Under the pieces are notes generated by a model. It searched no databases. It was given only the letters and a program-made list of their open reading frames with translations, and was not told the DNA's origin. DNA of 64,000 nt from Schistosoma mansoni. Lineage: Eukaryota > Platyhelminthes > Trematoda > Strigeidida > Schistosomatidae. The position numbers were made by a program, and so were the translations under genes. Below are positions 21,491 to 35,630 of this stretch, in pieces (position 1 is the first letter of the stretch; the number at the start of each line of letters is the position of its first letter). The stretch spans positions 1,021,420-1,085,419 of the forward strand of contig NW_017386021.1 in NCBI RefSeq assembly GCF_000237925.1. The letters run 5' to 3'.

Positions 21491-22979
21491 GCGTGAGTGG
21501 CATATATTATGATGGGATGTTCAGTGGAAATTCGGTTTCAAGAGTTAACTTTATTTTCATTTTTGTTTTTCTTCCGGAACTTTGAATGTGCTCCACTGAC
21601 TTTTTCAAAACAGTTGCGTGTGGACAATCTAGGCACTTCTGTTAGTACCATTTTAAGTTTGGTACCGAATCAACCAGGTGCAGTCAGCCGTATGCCTGAC
21701 TGAAACAGGCTCCCAAGAATATGAAAAATGAATAACTCTTACATAGATGAAGAGGCCTGCCTAAACAGTCGCTGGTTGTATTTTATCAATTTGAATTCAG
21801 GCTTGAACTTTTTGGTGGATATAAGCGATGCACTTTTCCTCAGAATAAAGATGAACTCGGTCGAAAAACTGCCTCAGTCACTCTTCAAATTGCCAACAAA
21901 ACTTAAATTGCAATGTAAGAGCAGAAAACGTGAACAGCAGATTTGGGGTTTAGAAAGAGATCCGTCTGGCAGTTCACTGTAGCAGATCTAGAGCTAGTAA
22001 TATCGGGAATAGGCTTTTTGGAGAAATACGAATTTCTAGTTGACACTGGAAAGCGATGTTGAACACTTGAAGAAACTTCGAATTTCACAAATGTCAAATG
22101 AAGTCACACGCACAAATTCCGTCTGTAATAACTATTAAGTTACAGTATATACTGGCGAAATTCAGAAGTCTAATCCAATCCAATCCTCAACTTTCCAAAA
22201 ATAAGCTAGAGGTGAGTCGTTTATTAAAAACAGAAGGCGCATCTGTCTTGCTAGATGCAAGAAACTAGCTCGAGATAGACGAATTTGATTACTTGCTACA
22301 AATAGGTAATATCCGTCCGTCTGATGATCGATAGGACTCTCCTCTAAATACATTTTAGGCTGAATTCTCGGGCTGTTTGGGCAAGTAAAAGAACTAAAAG
22401 ATAAGCTTGCTCAAGCATGTTGGTTAACGTATTCGAGGTCCAACATCCTATTAGCTTTGATGGTAGTTGCTCCAAACAAAACAGTAGGCGGTATGATTTA
22501 TCACCTGGTTGGAAACGCCTGCAAACCGATTGCGTTCTCCTCGAAAAGAATCATACTAGCATAGACAAGATGCACTCCTTTAGGAAAAGAACTCGTAATG
22601 AACTGAAACTTTGAGCATCCCGGACACATGTTGGAAGGTAGGTAATTCGTAATTCACATGGACTATAAACTACTACCAACGCACTATGAGCTAAAGCCGT
22701 TAAATTTTTTGCTCGAGAAATCCGACACACTGGCCACATATTTCAGTTCACAAGTGATAAAAGATAATTCAAATGTCCGGGCAATCAGGAGGAGATGCAA
22801 CATCTCCGCCAGGAATCAACAAAATACAACAAGCGACCTCAAATATTAAGGTGTTAGGAGACAACCAGAAATAGGATGAAGAATTCCAAAATCTACTTGA
22901 AGCAAACAATTCTAGTCTCAGACTAAAATAGCTACCATCACCTATTGTAGGTATTCTGATTTTGTGTGACGAAAACTAG

Positions 22980-23700
22980 GATGCTGCCTCGACTTGTCGT
23001 TCCTAAAATTATGGGAAAATTAGTACTCAATAATTTCCATACCTTATCTCATACCAGCGTGAAAGCTACTACCAAACCTATTTATATCGGACATACGAAG
23101 CGAACTTGACGAAAATGTACGCAAATGTGCTATTGAGTGTCCAACGTGTCAACATTCATAGGCTGACCATAGTATGGGTTAAACTTTCAGCGTTTTTCTA
23201 CAGCCAGATGGACAATTCGCCCACGTTCACATCGACCGGTACGCCTTTTTCTAATTATTTATCTGCTTACATTGATAAGTTCACAAAGTTTTCAATAGCC
23301 ATACCGATAGCCGACATAACAACTGAAGCAGTGGTCAAAACTTTCATTCAGAACTGGGTGACCATCTCTGATAAGCCATTTATAACGACGACCGACAGAG
23401 GAGATATTCATGAATCCTAGTTATTCAACAATTTATTTAAACGTTTAGGGCCTAACAGAACACTTTCCAAAACATATCATCCTTAGACTAATAATATGGT
23501 AGAACGTTTTCACTGTCAGTTAAAATCTGCCTTAATATCACACCAAAAACCCACTATGTGGAGAGAATTCTTGCTACTAATTACGCTGGTAACAATAGCA
23601 GATGTCAAGATTAATTCATAATTTTCAGGAGTACAACTAGTCTTAGGGATGACCTTAAAACTATTAGTCGAGTTTATCGATCCATTTGCTGAATAAGAAA
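22980..23700 (+). pseudogene. Gypsy-type integrase remnant
   Basis: The zinc-finger part keeps H...H spacing (HTLSHTS) and a downstream CX2C-like pair in another frame (AIECPTC). The catalytic core is seen as YIDKFTKFSIAIPIADITTE, then TTDRGD (second catalytic Asp region), a stop, LFNNLFKRLGPNRTLSKTYHP and MVERFHCQLKSAL, which holds the conserved Glu, and PTMWREFLLLIT. At least three in-frame stops and some frame changes are present, so it is inactive. Confidence 0.8.
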
Positions 23701-25394
23701 AGCCTTGTCTAGCAGGTTAATTGATCAACTGAACCGGTTAATACTTGTGAGCATTCACGAGCTACATATATACTTAAGGATCTAAGCACTTTTGCCCATA
23801 TCTGGATAATGTGTAACAAATCAAAGACACCACTCAGCACCTCGTTTGAAGGTTCATTATAATTTGCCTCAGAAAAACCCAAATATTTCGTACAAGAAGA
23901 TAGGAATATAGACACAATAGGTACTAATAGCCCAAAACCGGGTTATCTAGACGGTGAACACATACATGTTGTATTAGACCGTTTATCTAATAGAATAATC
24001 ACAATTGACAAGTAACAACGAGAATCCTTCACGTTTAGCCAAAAAAGTAAGATAACAACAACCGACTATTCATTCAGATATATCCACCGTTTTAGCTTAA
24101 CTTTAACCACATATGTTCTAGAATTGTAATTTATTAATTTTTTGATTGTATTCAAACAAGAAAAACGAGAGATGTGTTCATGTATCATTTCATAGTCCAA
24201 GTGTTATTTTTATTTCGGCATTAAAAAACTAGGCGGTTCGCCTTTGAGCGATCCAACAGGAACTATGAATCGAGTACACCACAACAGCGGGAGGAAGTCA
24301 CAAAGGAACGGTGGATCTTCCGCAGAAGTAAGTGATGTGTTCCTTCTACGAACATGGGATTGATAAATCTATATTTTTCGGCTTAAAGAAGAAGACGGAA
24401 AAATTTTGGATGGGAGGAGAGAACAAAACCTCTGTGGACATTTACTATTAAAACCTAACGGTGAACACTCGAAATAATGACTAAATCAGAAAATAATACA
24501 GGCGAGTTCCACCAGTTCACCAGATGGTCTTTTATGTTTACAGTTCTTTATAACATCCAATATTTTACCTTTAATTTGTACCGGTCTTATATATTATGTC
24601 GATGGAGAATCATATTCAAACTCGTGTTTGAAACAAGATTCTTCCAACGGTCCCAATAATGTACTATTGATTGAATAACAGCTTTCATATTAATTGCCTT
24701 TGACCGGAACAAAATTCAGTTGGAAGTTGAACGCATTTTAGTTAGACTTTTAAGACACGGATATGTTTAGCTCGAGAAATATTTTCTCTCGGATCAGGTG
24801 TCGTTTTGGTGATCTTGACATGTATCATGTAATCATGTAATCTTATCTATGTGTCAATCGCAAGATAACATTCGCAAATAAAGCTGAGCCTATGAAATGA
24901 TTACGCTATGAGATAAGTGGGAAGTGCATTTCAAGCATACACAACAAATAACTAAGTCTTAATGAAATATGGAGAGAATTCTATGATTAATGGAAGTGAA
25001 CGGAATATTCCTAAACACGCATATTAGCAAACTGAGAATGTATAATTACTGAAAATTCACAGGTAATATCAGTTCTAAATACAGAAGAGCTATTGCAAAC
25101 CCATGTGAATATCATCATGTTGCAGCTGTAAATAAATCCCCAAAATCAATAGCTTTGTGAGTGTTCGACATTGGATGCTGACAACATTGCTTTTAATGGA
25201 CTTATTTAGCTAAAGGCGCTCGGCCATGCATCCGCATCAGATCACGGTTACGATCGGCATGCTCAACGTCTCCTGTGATCACCAGCCATATTAGATCAGT
25301 CACTCCTCGGTATTGAGGATACGACTAGTATTCTAGTTTAACAACTAGCAACCAGTAGTATCTTCTATAATCGATCGTTCCCGGCCAAAGGAAA

Positions 25395-25670
25395 TCAGAA
25401 GTCAGACGAGAAGAGGTAGGAAAGATATGTTTGATACGTTACCAATATATCGAGAGGCGTTCGTTCTTAGCTGACTACGGAAACGTAGGAGCTGTGTCCC
25501 ACGCCGAGTTGCAACTTGATCTGGTACGGATGCATGACCGAAAGCCTTCAGTTAAACACGTCCACTTAAACAAAGTGGTCAGCATACAATGTCGAACACT
25601 TAGAAAGCTATTGATTTTGGGGAATTATTTACAGCTACAGTATATTGATAACCCATCAAACATATCTTGC
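25395..25670 (+). repeat. Probable degenerate gypsy LTR, right copy
   Basis: Partner of 21235-21490 as described there. It is better preserved on its left side (GATACGTTACCAATATATCG). Confidence 0.6.
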
Positions 25671-26059
25671 AACCTCCTCGCTTAGGACTTTTGAATTCAC
25701 TGAGTGGGCGCGATTAAATTATAGTAGGTGTTACGGGTAACGTGTTGTCTAAATACAATACCTGTGGTATCTTCAATGTATCTACATATGCTGCCGACTT
25801 CAGTTGATCGCGAATATACATTTTATGCAGTAATATAGAGCATGCTCGGTACTGGCTACTCGCAAACGTGTTTATACCTCAGCGAGACGAAAACAGGTTG
25901 GAGAATTTGTCCCCGTATACGGTACTCGCATGAAGAACTGCAGAAATGTATGTCAAATTTTATTTTGTCTACAAAAAAGTGCAAATCCACGGAAGGTTTT
26001 CGGAAAACAAGAATATTACCAATCCAGAAATTTTCAAATTAATTTTTGTCCTGAGAAGT

Positions 26060-26400
26060 GACAGATGACGTCTTTCAAACATGCAGAAATATTCAGAATA
26101 TATAAAAGATTTCAGACCTGTAGTTTATTATTTATCCGAATATTCAGACCTCCCAGGAGTCCTTTAAGAGGAAACTTGACTTATTCTTAAGGACTAAGGA
26201 TAATACATTATTATGATTTACCAAATTCTTTTTTTCCTCTATTATCGTTAACATACCTAGGTTTTTGCCTGGAGGTATTGGTGATCCACTGCTACCAGAC
26301 ACGGAAGCCCGTTAAGCGAAAGCTTCTTCTATTCCGTCCTCAACCATTTGAACCATTTGAACAAATATATTTACTAATACTCACTACTCCTAATAATTGT
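26060..26400 (+). repeat. CR1-like LINE 3' end fragment
   Basis: A short translated piece (SQESFKRKLDLFLRTKDN, about 26140-26210) matches the F(K)xRLD end typical of CR1-type ORF2. It is followed by a 3' UTR-like stretch with CTACCAGACACGGAAGC. It lies about 190 bp upstream of the OSTM1 start codon. Confidence 0.45.
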
Positions 26401-26591
26401 TTCGGGCTTGAACATCCACGAAGCGAGCTCTTCTGCTCTTGAAATCCGAATTTTATCACCAAAGACTAAGAAGATATCAGTTTAAAAGATTATTTGTTTA
26501 TCTGCTTGCAAGAGACTGTCGTTTGAAGGTCGAATATGGGTTGCTTTTTTAAATTTTGCCTTTATTCACTTTTGAGGTTTTATGCGACGCT

Positions 26592-28749
26592 ATGACACTC
26601 AAGAAGACTTTGAGTTCAATAATTTTCTTGTTGGCTATCTATTTCAAAGCATGTTCAACACTTGGTAATGACAGCACCAATAGTAATGTTTGCATTGAGT
26701 ACCGTAAAAACGTGTCGATATACGTTAAAAATATAATATACAACATGTCAACCAAAACCGCGCCCGTTTCCTTCTGTGGTTGGTGTAGTGAAACTGTATA
26801 TAAGTTGAAAAAAGTACTAGGGAAGCAAGAGGCTTACAATGCAGATGGGAAGGCATGTGTTGATCTTCTGGCGAACACAGAGAGGGTGAGTCATTCTGAG
26901 CTTTGCCTTTTCTACCAGGGTAAACTTATTTATTCTTGGTAGTCCATTTATTTATCCATCTTCTAGAAACAAAGGATAATTCTTTTAAATAAACTCATAT
27001 CCCCAGCTCCCCAGTTAAGCCATCTATATGAGAAGCCTGTATCACAGTTCCGTCTTCAAGTATTTTGTCCACATCTATTTAACCAAGATTTTATACTTGT
27101 GGGCTGTTTTGAAAGCTTAAAGGTTTATTATGTGGCAGAAATATAATTTATGGTCGAACTAATTAAGGATAACAAGTCTTGGTTTTGGACTCGAAATTCA
27201 TTCATCCATGTATTAAAACAGCATTTTGGGATTATAGGCGATGTCAATTCGTGATGAAAACCTTTACTGTGATTAACAACCGTACATGCTAGCTTCAAAT
27301 CCTAGTGCATACTAATTTATAGCTCTCTCTTGACCCTGACAAGATGAATCGTCTCATGGTTGTCCATAAATTACAATCCCATCGCTAAACTTATTAGAAC
27401 TACCCCTTTTAGGTACTAGTAGGTCAGAAAATGGTGATAATTCAATTTCGCAGTCAAATTCATGCTTATGATCTTACTAGAATGTGACGAAAGTAAGATG
27501 TTTCACATGACTTATCATCTCTTCTAGTGATGTTTAATTCTGACAGCAAAAAGAAAATCTCAAAAATATTGCCTTTAAAAGAGGATGTTGACCTCTAGTC
27601 GAATTAGTATCTCTCATTGGGTGTGATGAGTCAACGTTTAACAGTTACCTACTACCTTAAAGTTTGAATGTAGTCAAAGTAGGGTGACAGCAAACTCGAG
27701 AATATTTTTTCTCAAACATAGCTTCAAACCACAAAGTTAACGACACTTGCGTGGTAACTGCTTACAGACACCAAAGCAATATTCATGTGAATAACCTTAC
27801 TTCTTTTACTTTAAAGGTAAAAATGTCAGTTCATGTTATATCTGTGTATAATTTTGTTTTCGAACCTATTATGGTATCACTATTCGGTTTTCAGGGTACA
27901 ATAGATTCTATCGACTTCATTTTCGATAAATGGAATCGTTCCTTCTGCTCCCATTGTCTTGAAGAATTTTCTTCCGATCAAAACACCAGTCTATCAACGG
28001 GTTCTTTCAATAACATAGAAGGGTCTAGACATCTTTTACACACGGATTCTCTATACAACTTGCAAGTCTACAGTAAAAACGTGCGTACATTCTTCGAAAA
28101 GCTTGATGATGCTTTAAGTTGTTTCATGCAGTTCATCAATAATCCCAACATATCCATTCTTAATGTATTAAATTTCCCTTCGTCCAGCACCTTGAATATC
28201 AGTTCGACGGTTTGTCATAATTGTTCAGCAGCATATTATGGTCTCTTAGATTATTACACCAATAATCTTCTAAGATATAACTCTCTAGAAGGAGAGCATC
28301 GAAATTTCCTCTTGAAAGAACATTCTAGTCATCGTTTTGCTGTATGTTTAGACGTACAAAATGCCATAAATCGCACACAATGGGCTTGGTACAACTTATT
28401 TCGGTGCAGAACGGAGGAAGTTAGTCATATTGGCTTCTTCTTACCATTGATAGTTTGTGTCACATTCCTCATAATTTTCCATTGCCTTGCCCAATCATTA
28501 TGTCGTTATCCCGTCCATCTACTGGTATACAGGCCAAAACGTGTTGAACCTACCGTTAGAAATCAACGGATTCTTAGCACAGCTTCGATTCCGCGTGCCC
28601 AAATGTCATTAGTCCGATCTTATGGGAGCATTGGATCTGTGGAAGATAACACAATAGATTCTAATCTGATTGCAAAGGCATACTCACAACCTGATTCACT
28701 ATTTGATAATCGCACAGTAGCAATCCGAACAACAGAATCCAGAGACTAA
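26592..28749 (+). CDS. OSTM1: OSTM1, lysosomal ClC-7 chloride transporter beta subunit (complete, two exons)
   Basis: Exons 26592-26885 and 27895-28749 join in phase 0 (donor GTGAGT, acceptor TTTTCAG) to give 382 residues, near the 334 of human OSTM1. OSTM1 is a type I lysosomal membrane protein that stabilises the ClC-7 chloride/proton antiporter. Residues 1-25 form a signal peptide (MTLKKTLSSIIFLLAIYFKA). The luminal domain is cysteine-rich and N-glycosylatable, with paired motifs CGWCSETVYKLKKVLG, FCSHCLEEF, CHNCSAAYYGLLDYY and CLDVQNAINRTQWAWYNLF, which match the family order including the DV(E/Q)(D/N)AxNxTxxxW block. One membrane segment follows (about residues 276-300, IGFFLPLIVCVTFLIIFHCL), then an 80-residue tail longer than in human. 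Upstream codons back to TTG 26556 lack an ATG in frame. AATAAA lies at 28933-28938. Confidence 0.92.
26886..27894 (+). other. OSTM1 intron
   Basis: A 1.0-kb intron. The ORF extending upstream of 27895 is intron read-through, since the acceptor at 27893-27894 restores frame with exon 1. Confidence 0.85.
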
Positions 28750-28932
28750 CAAAATATTACTTATTAGATTAATCAAGCTAAGTGTCTTTCACGCGATGAT
28801 TTCATATTTTATATTTTTGCAAAATCAAAAACAATCCATTTAAACTTTTATTGTTTGGCATCTTAATTATTCTATTTTCTAAGTAATACTGTCTTTCATG
28901 ATAACTTTCTACGTGATTTATCACCTCGTCTC

Positions 28933-28938
28933 AATAAA
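28933..28938 (+). terminator. OSTM1 poly(A) signal
   Basis: AATAAA 184 bp after the OSTM1 stop codon, the first such hexamer downstream. Confidence 0.6.
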
Positions 28939-31900
28939 ATGATGTATTAAAAAATGACTTTATCTCGTGTTAAATAAGAAAACGCAATATGTTCTATGTA
29001 CCGAATCACATCCATAATGTGACCACACAAGAAAAGCAGTGAATGAGCTGGTTTTCCCTTACTCTTGTACATTATATTGTTAGCATAGTTTTCATCAGAC
29101 AGCAAATCAGTTAGAGTCATATAAAAACATTTCCCAATGTCACAACGATAAAGATAGTTTCACTCTGTAAGCACTTTCAAAATGTCAGAAAATAGGAGTC
29201 GTACTCCCTCAAACAAATTTATTATGTCCTAACGGTAAAAGAGCTTTCTTAAATGTCAATTCTAGCTCAATGTTCTTTTCACAATCATAGTAAATTTTTA
29301 CACTTTCAACTGTTGTGCAATTTGTACGTCAGGACATATTGTAAAATTAAATAACTTGACATTTGGATTTGTTGCATTCAAATATCCTCTTAACAAACAT
29401 TAATGATGAATCTTTATGTTCTCTCTGTAAGACAAAACCCTATTGTATAAGCGATGATTTTAATCCTGTTTTAGGGATTAGTCAGATCGAGGTTCTTTTT
29501 AGTAACTGGTGGTTGACTACTATTGACATAGACGGGAAATGATGAAATAAATCTGCTTGGTTTAATTTGTATATGTTCATCGGATTAATTGCGTCCATGA
29601 ATAACAGAGTAACATAAGTAAAATGATAGAGTTTTTGGACGCATGTATTTCATCATTCATATATAAGAGACACAAGGCAAGACCTGCCTACTCAAAATAC
29701 TATTTATTACAAGCGTTAATGTAAGTCGTAATAATGAATAATCCGAGAAAGAAGATGGATACCAGGTTAGATAATAACTATTCAGACACCGGCACGAGAA
29801 AAAGAGGTGCATGTGTCGAAGGTCATAGCTGCTTCTAAGGAGAATAGGGCTATTGGGAAGGTAAAAATGACTCAGTAGCCACAAACTGACTGAACTATGA
29901 AAGTCTGTCCAAAAGGTAGAAAAAAATCAGGCGTTACCGAAGAACAACCATCACAAGTTTTTATGACAAGAAGATATACTGGTCTCTAGTTTTGTCACTT
30001 TAATTGTCTTACTGAGCCAAGTAAAACCTGCTGTGAAAATCCTGAAAAAACAGGTCATTATGATATCATACTTTTTGCCTGATTTCTTGTAAAAGACAAT
30101 ACTTAGTTCGTTAGTGAAGATGTCATTGTTATAAAGAAATGTTCTTACATCTGTTTGAAATTTGTAGTGGGAAATTCGACCCTGCTTTAACAGTTGGAAA
30201 TATTACACAAGCCCCCATCGTCCAAAATCAGTATTCTAAATTTGATCATATTATTTAGCTTTCAAGTTTCATCTTACGTTAAACAATTTTCCATCACCAG
30301 GTAGTTTATAATTGTCCACACAAGTAGTGTGTAAATTGCTGTTGAACTCAAACAGACCTTGCGACTATGTGGTACTTGCACAGGTGATCCTATTAAGATG
30401 ACTAGCACTGAGGTCTCATTAGCGATATTCTTGGCCTCTCAAGATATCAAGCTGGATGCAAATGATTGTATATATATAACCACTACATTTATTTGACTAT
30501 TAATTCGTTTAGCTGAGGCTAATGCGCAATCTTAACCTCGATTGGGATTAACGTTATTGTACGAAACTACAGCTAGATAAAATTCAGACTGGGAATTCTC
30601 CAACTAATTTTTCACCAAGTAGTTTCCAGTTATTCGCTATTTCAGTAAGAGTGCAGCCTGTTTGTTCAGATCTTTAAATCTATATGAATACTAAAGACAC
30701 TTATTTACATTGTACAGTTACTTTATTCTAATCTCAGGGCTTATGAACCTGAAAAAATAAATGCAGATATAGTGACTGACCTTTTTAATCACAAGTAGAC
30801 AAAGATATTAGTTAAAACGGTTTAAACCCGATGATGTTTCCTGGATTATGGCTTCCAACTTAAGAAATTGGAATACATAAGAGAGAACAACATAAAGTAG
30901 GTGATAAGTGGAACTGAGTAAAGTCTAGATATCATTAAAATGAAGGCAACTGCATAGCTAAAAGAATCTGACATCTTCAGTTAATGTGTTTAATTAATTG
31001 ATTCCGATAATTAGTCGTTTCTTGCAAGATAGAATCTTTAAATAACTACTCGAAAGTTCGCTACGTTTGGTTTGCTGTGTGCATCCTAAGCAAAAGCTAA
31101 TTACAATACTGCAATAATCAATTAAATCTTAACGGGTGAAAACTAATGTCAAAATTATAAAATGGATTTACTTTTTTACCAATACTAATATAGGAAGTAA
31201 GATTTGTATATTATAGCAAAAGTGGAAACTGAAACAGTGAAGTTAATTCCTTAGAAAGTCAAAGTAGAACCAGTCGGATCTGTCGTACAAATTTAATCAT
31301 TTTGTCTTGAAGCGTTACAATCTGATAAGCAAACCAGAGCTAGTTTGAACCCTGTACAAAAATGAAGACCAATGGAAACAAAAACAGATTACTGGTATGA
31401 TAAAAAAGTATATGTTTGTGAAAGCACACTACAAAACAATATTCGTGAAATCGACGTTTAAGTATCTTCAAAATAATAGTAACAATACAAAGTTTCCCAA
31501 TGATAAAATATTCAAAACGTTCTTGTGAATTAAGCAAATAACGTTATTACTGAATGACGGTAGCTAAACTTCCTCCATCTAGATTGGTAAATACATCATA
31601 GTATCACTTAAATATGTCCAACTGAATGCAGAAAGTTTATCTGCAGCAACGACTAGATGCTGACTTTGTGGTTTGAAGATTAGGCGTTTGTTGCTAGATT
31701 TGAACGTCATAAATCCAGTCCTAGGTGGGGGCGAGGGTGCCCACCGTCGAGAAATCCCATATGAAGACAAAACAAGTATTTAGTGCTCCCTGTTTTCTAA
31801 TGACTGGTTGGCTAAGGTTATTCCGTAACATAATGTATATTCTACTAAGCAAAAGACGTGGCTGGATAAATAAGACGCGAGCACTTAAACCACTGAGCCA

Positions 31901-33779
31901 TAATCTAATGTCTCAGACTATCTTACACGAAACCGCTAGTTTCACTTGTTGGAGTCATAAAAATAACGGACATCGCGCTCCATCCAATATATAGAGGCTC
32001 TGATTCAAACATAAAAATAGAAACATTGGTCACGAGAGTGAATCCATTTCTTGAAAAATGTACACTTTTACAGAGTTACAGTCTAAGCACTGAGTGTAGG
32101 CGTGACAACTTGAAGTTCCTGACCAACTATTTATCTACAAGTAATAGTTGTTGACGTTTAAGATGATTACTTTTTAACTGCCTTAATATCGCACATTAGT
32201 ACCAGCAGATTCCGATAAAAGAGGCATTAACAGACTATGTTACATCTGGTATTGTCATTTCCATAATGAGTTGAACTATTTTGTTTATCGATTTTGTGTG
32301 TATGAATCCTTATCGGGAAGCAAAACTTCCATAACATTTGATTACGCCCATCAATTTATGTACAAGTAAATAGAAAGACGACAAACTTACGAATTCAAAG
32401 TTCCGGCTCCTAAATGAGCGAGTAAGTGATACATATGACCTAGATAAGCACCTTTACCCAGGTTTCGATGAAAAATCTCCTAAAGAAAAGGGTACGAAAT
32501 GAACATTAGAAACATAGTGCGTAGTAATTCAATAGATTGAATCATCACATACTTTAAGAACTATGATTAATGAGTACTAAACGCATCAATGAAAGTAATG
32601 GGAAAATTACAGTTTGTGTCACGGGTATGATTTTTGAACACAATTGGTATTTGACATCCAATTAAAATAATTATGTCAACAGGTGTAGTGTCTAGCGATG
32701 AGAAATACTCACCTCTTAGGATAAAAAGCATTACTTTCAAAAACTATCTTGCAAAAAGATACATGGTATCGATTACCAGCTAGAAGGGAGTGTGGACAAA
32801 AACAGTTTGAGGAATTAAATACGACAAACTGCTAACATCTTAATACAAGTAGAGATGTTCCGTCGACTATGTCATCGAATGTAGCTGAATTTTTGTTATT
32901 TTGTGCGTTTAAAGTCAAAAGTATGGGTTTAATAGGAGCTTTCAGAGTGAGTGTCATTAGCATTGCTAATTCGAAATACGAACTACTTCTGGAAAAGTAA
33001 TTTCTCCGATTTCACTAATGCATAGGCTTTTATTGTCTTTAAGTAACCAGCACAGTTGCGTGTGATTCAGTAAAAATTTTTTAGATAACTTGGAAAAATA
33101 AATAAGTGACTTTCAAATATCGTCGGAAGAAACCAGTAAATGAACTTTCAGGTTGTCAAGTGAAGCAACAGATTTCACCAGTTGAAATTATTAGTTATAG
33201 ATACTGTATTGCTGAAATGTACGTAGTATTTCATTGTCATTACTTTTTATATATCATGCACCTGGTTGGAGTAACCTTAAAACTACACCCGAAAAACTGA
33301 TTTTTCAGATTTATTATGATAATTAATTTGATCTCTTTTGCTGAGTACATCCGTAGGTTGAAATTTGAGTTCCTTTTTTCACTGGAAGCAAATTACATGC
33401 TCACTTTAAGATGAACAGCATTTGTAGAAAGAAAACTTAAGACGTTAGTTTTCCACTTTTATCCCTGAAAAACCTGGACCATAAACAAGCAAACTATCTA
33501 TATACTGGTCTATACGTAAATGGGATGGCAAACAAGTATATTAAATGAAGGTAACCCCTCACTTAAATCAGATGGAGAAATTTCGAAAATGAGAAAGTAA
33601 TGTGTGGTTTTTGTATACATACGAGACTTTTCATTGACAGACACCGAAAATTACACAATTTACTGAGTCCTATCCAACTGAAAAGACATTCAAGTGTAAG
33701 TTTGAGTAACGAAGAATATTCATTGGAGTTGTCTGCTCCTAGCATATTTATTTAATTGCCGGCTTACTTCATTTCTGGA
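28939..33779. other. AT-rich intergenic DNA
   Basis: Nearly 5 kb with no exon I can support on either strand; the short ORFs have no recognisable domain and none has matching splice sites. A tRNA-like CCACTGAGCCA block at about 31891 may be a worn SINE head. Confidence 0.4.
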
Positions 33780-34140
33780 TTCATTAGCATTTGGATTGAG
33801 CCTAGTAGGTAGGTTTAGAATATCCATTTGGGGTCCCAGAGGTTATTGAAATCAATGGTTGGAGACGTTAGGTGACGTGGTTTAGAACCAGCTGTAGTAG
33901 CAAAGATGCATTCACTATTCGTGTTCTCTTAGGTTGTGAGTCTTGAAAGTTTATATTTATGATTTTTGTCTAATCGTTTCTACTCCTACAACTGATGTTG
34001 ACACTACTTCTCCTACTCTTGGATTCCTCTTAACAATCTTGCTGAGCTAATAGGGTGTAGCAACTTGAACTGACCACGTCTGTTCCTGATCCTACATTTC
34101 TTACGACTGAATTAAGCTGTCTAACCAGAGAGGTATTCAA
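33780..34140 (+). repeat. Degenerate RTE-like LINE 3' end
   Basis: Translation gives WGPRGY-stop-NQWLETLGDVV and QRCIHYS, the worn equivalent of GWGPREYRNQWLETLGDMAQ at 45348-45410. The following 3' UTR block (GCTAATAGGGTGTAGCAACTTGAA) matches the other RTE copies. Confidence 0.7.
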
Positions 34141-35362
34141 ATGCCAATTACGCTTTGGGTATATGTAGCAACAGGATAAAAAATAAATCGGTAAAAGTGT
34201 GGTTCACTGACCTTGTACGACCTTATGAATTTGGCTTAGAGCTACAAATTTATTATAAGAGTTAATAAAACTACTCGACCACAAACCAAAGTAGGTAGAG
34301 TAGAACGGGGTTTTAAATATGAGATCATGTAGTAGAAAGTTAAATTTTTTGATTACTACTTAGCCATTATGCAACAATAAGCTTAGTCCTTCAATAGTTC
34401 AATTTCGAGTTAGGAACTAAATACATCGTGTCCTAAGAATCATCTCAGACATTTCATTGTATTCATTTACTAAATCTCCCTGTATGTAAAACAGGTTAAA
34501 ATTCCAATTTTAACTTTGTCTCAGCACTATAAACTGTAGATTGTTTTGACACATACCGCGACAAATATGCTGTGTATATGTACCTTGACCAGAAAGTAGC
34601 TAAATTACAGGTGTTGTTTCATCTTTCACCTTTGAACATCTAGTATTTTTATGAAAATCTTTCTGTTGTTGTATGCTCATAAATGTGTTATATTTGCAAA
34701 CAGTAAACCTATCATTCACTAGACACATTTTTATAGTACATTAACAAGATCAATTTCATTAGTTTAATGATTAGTATTAACAAGGTTTTTAAGATAACAA
34801 CTGGTATTTTGTTCAGATAACATGTAGAAAGACTAAGAAAGTTATTCCAAGAGCACGTTGCTTCACAGTTTATATGAATTTATAATGTATAAATTCAATA
34901 AATTTTACAAGTATTTAAAGCATTGGTATGGTCAACAGTAACGATATATCATGTGCAGTCCAATGGATATTTAAACTTAAAACATGCAGACCTTATTTTG
35001 TACATAAGTGTGTCCCACTTTATGCGATAAGGATTTCTAGGTTTTGTATGTTTTAGTGACTTATATTGTCCCAGATCTTCAAAAGCACCAAAATACACCA
35101 TTCGAAGTGTTGATAGGACTCCAGGTGTCTATGAAGTACTTTCACTTATTATTTTCTCACCCTTAGAAATAGCTTTTTTCCACCAGCCCCTAGTAAGTAA
35201 TCCTTTTCATTTGATTAACTCTCTTGAGCCTCATGGTGAGTATTTTTAATTTTAATAATAGTTTTTGAGCAATACTTCAATATAAGGGGAAGGAACGCTA
35301 TCCAAATACCCAAACAAAAGTAGATGAAAGCATGTTCAAATCGCCTGTTAAAAGTTGAATAC

Positions 35363-35410
35363 CTAAACTCTAAAATATGATAAGTTGAACCAGTACATAA
35401 TATTGTTCGC
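35363..35410 (-). CDS. STK19: Possible further STK19 exon (uncertain)
   Basis: On the minus strand, after a TGTAG acceptor, a frame reads RTILCTGSTYHILEF. This resembles the STK19 segment with the conserved TYH that should follow the ELLLS end of the exon at 35631. A donor AG/GTATTC follows. The phase (2) does not match the phase-0 end of the previous exon, so a small missing exon, a sequencing indel or chance similarity are all possible. Confidence 0.3.
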   Translation of the reverse strand, partial: ANNIMYWFNLSYFRV

Positions 35411-35630
35411 CTACAGCCGAAACAGGAGTTCATTTAATCCAAATATTTTGCAAAAACAATTTAGCTTCATTACCTCTTAATTATGTTTAACTTCTTTCAA
35501 TTAGATAAACAATATACATATAAACATTGCTTAAAATACTAAACTTTCATTTCAGTGAATATATAAAAACACAATTAACTTTAAGAATTAGCTATCCGTT
35601 TTACTAACTAAAAGAGCTAAATGAACTCAC

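Larger units (their letters stand above)
21235..25690 (+). mobile_element. Decayed Ty3/gypsy-like LTR retrotransposon
   Basis: About 4.4 kb between two worn LTR-like repeats. Recognisable pol pieces on the plus strand, in order: a protease-end block ISGIGFLEKYEFLVD near 22000; an integrase zinc-finger region (NNFHTLSHTSVKATTKPI) near 23015-23100; and an integrase core from about 23255 to 23690. The reverse transcriptase is not recognisable. Frames are broken many times. This resembles schistosome Saci-2/Saci-3 type gypsy elements by general pattern only. Confidence 0.72.

Noticed and set aside
28939-35360. Short ORFs (for example 31340-31537, 31725-31994, 33106-33300) as genes
   Set aside because: They are at random length for AT-rich DNA, with no domain and no splice partners.
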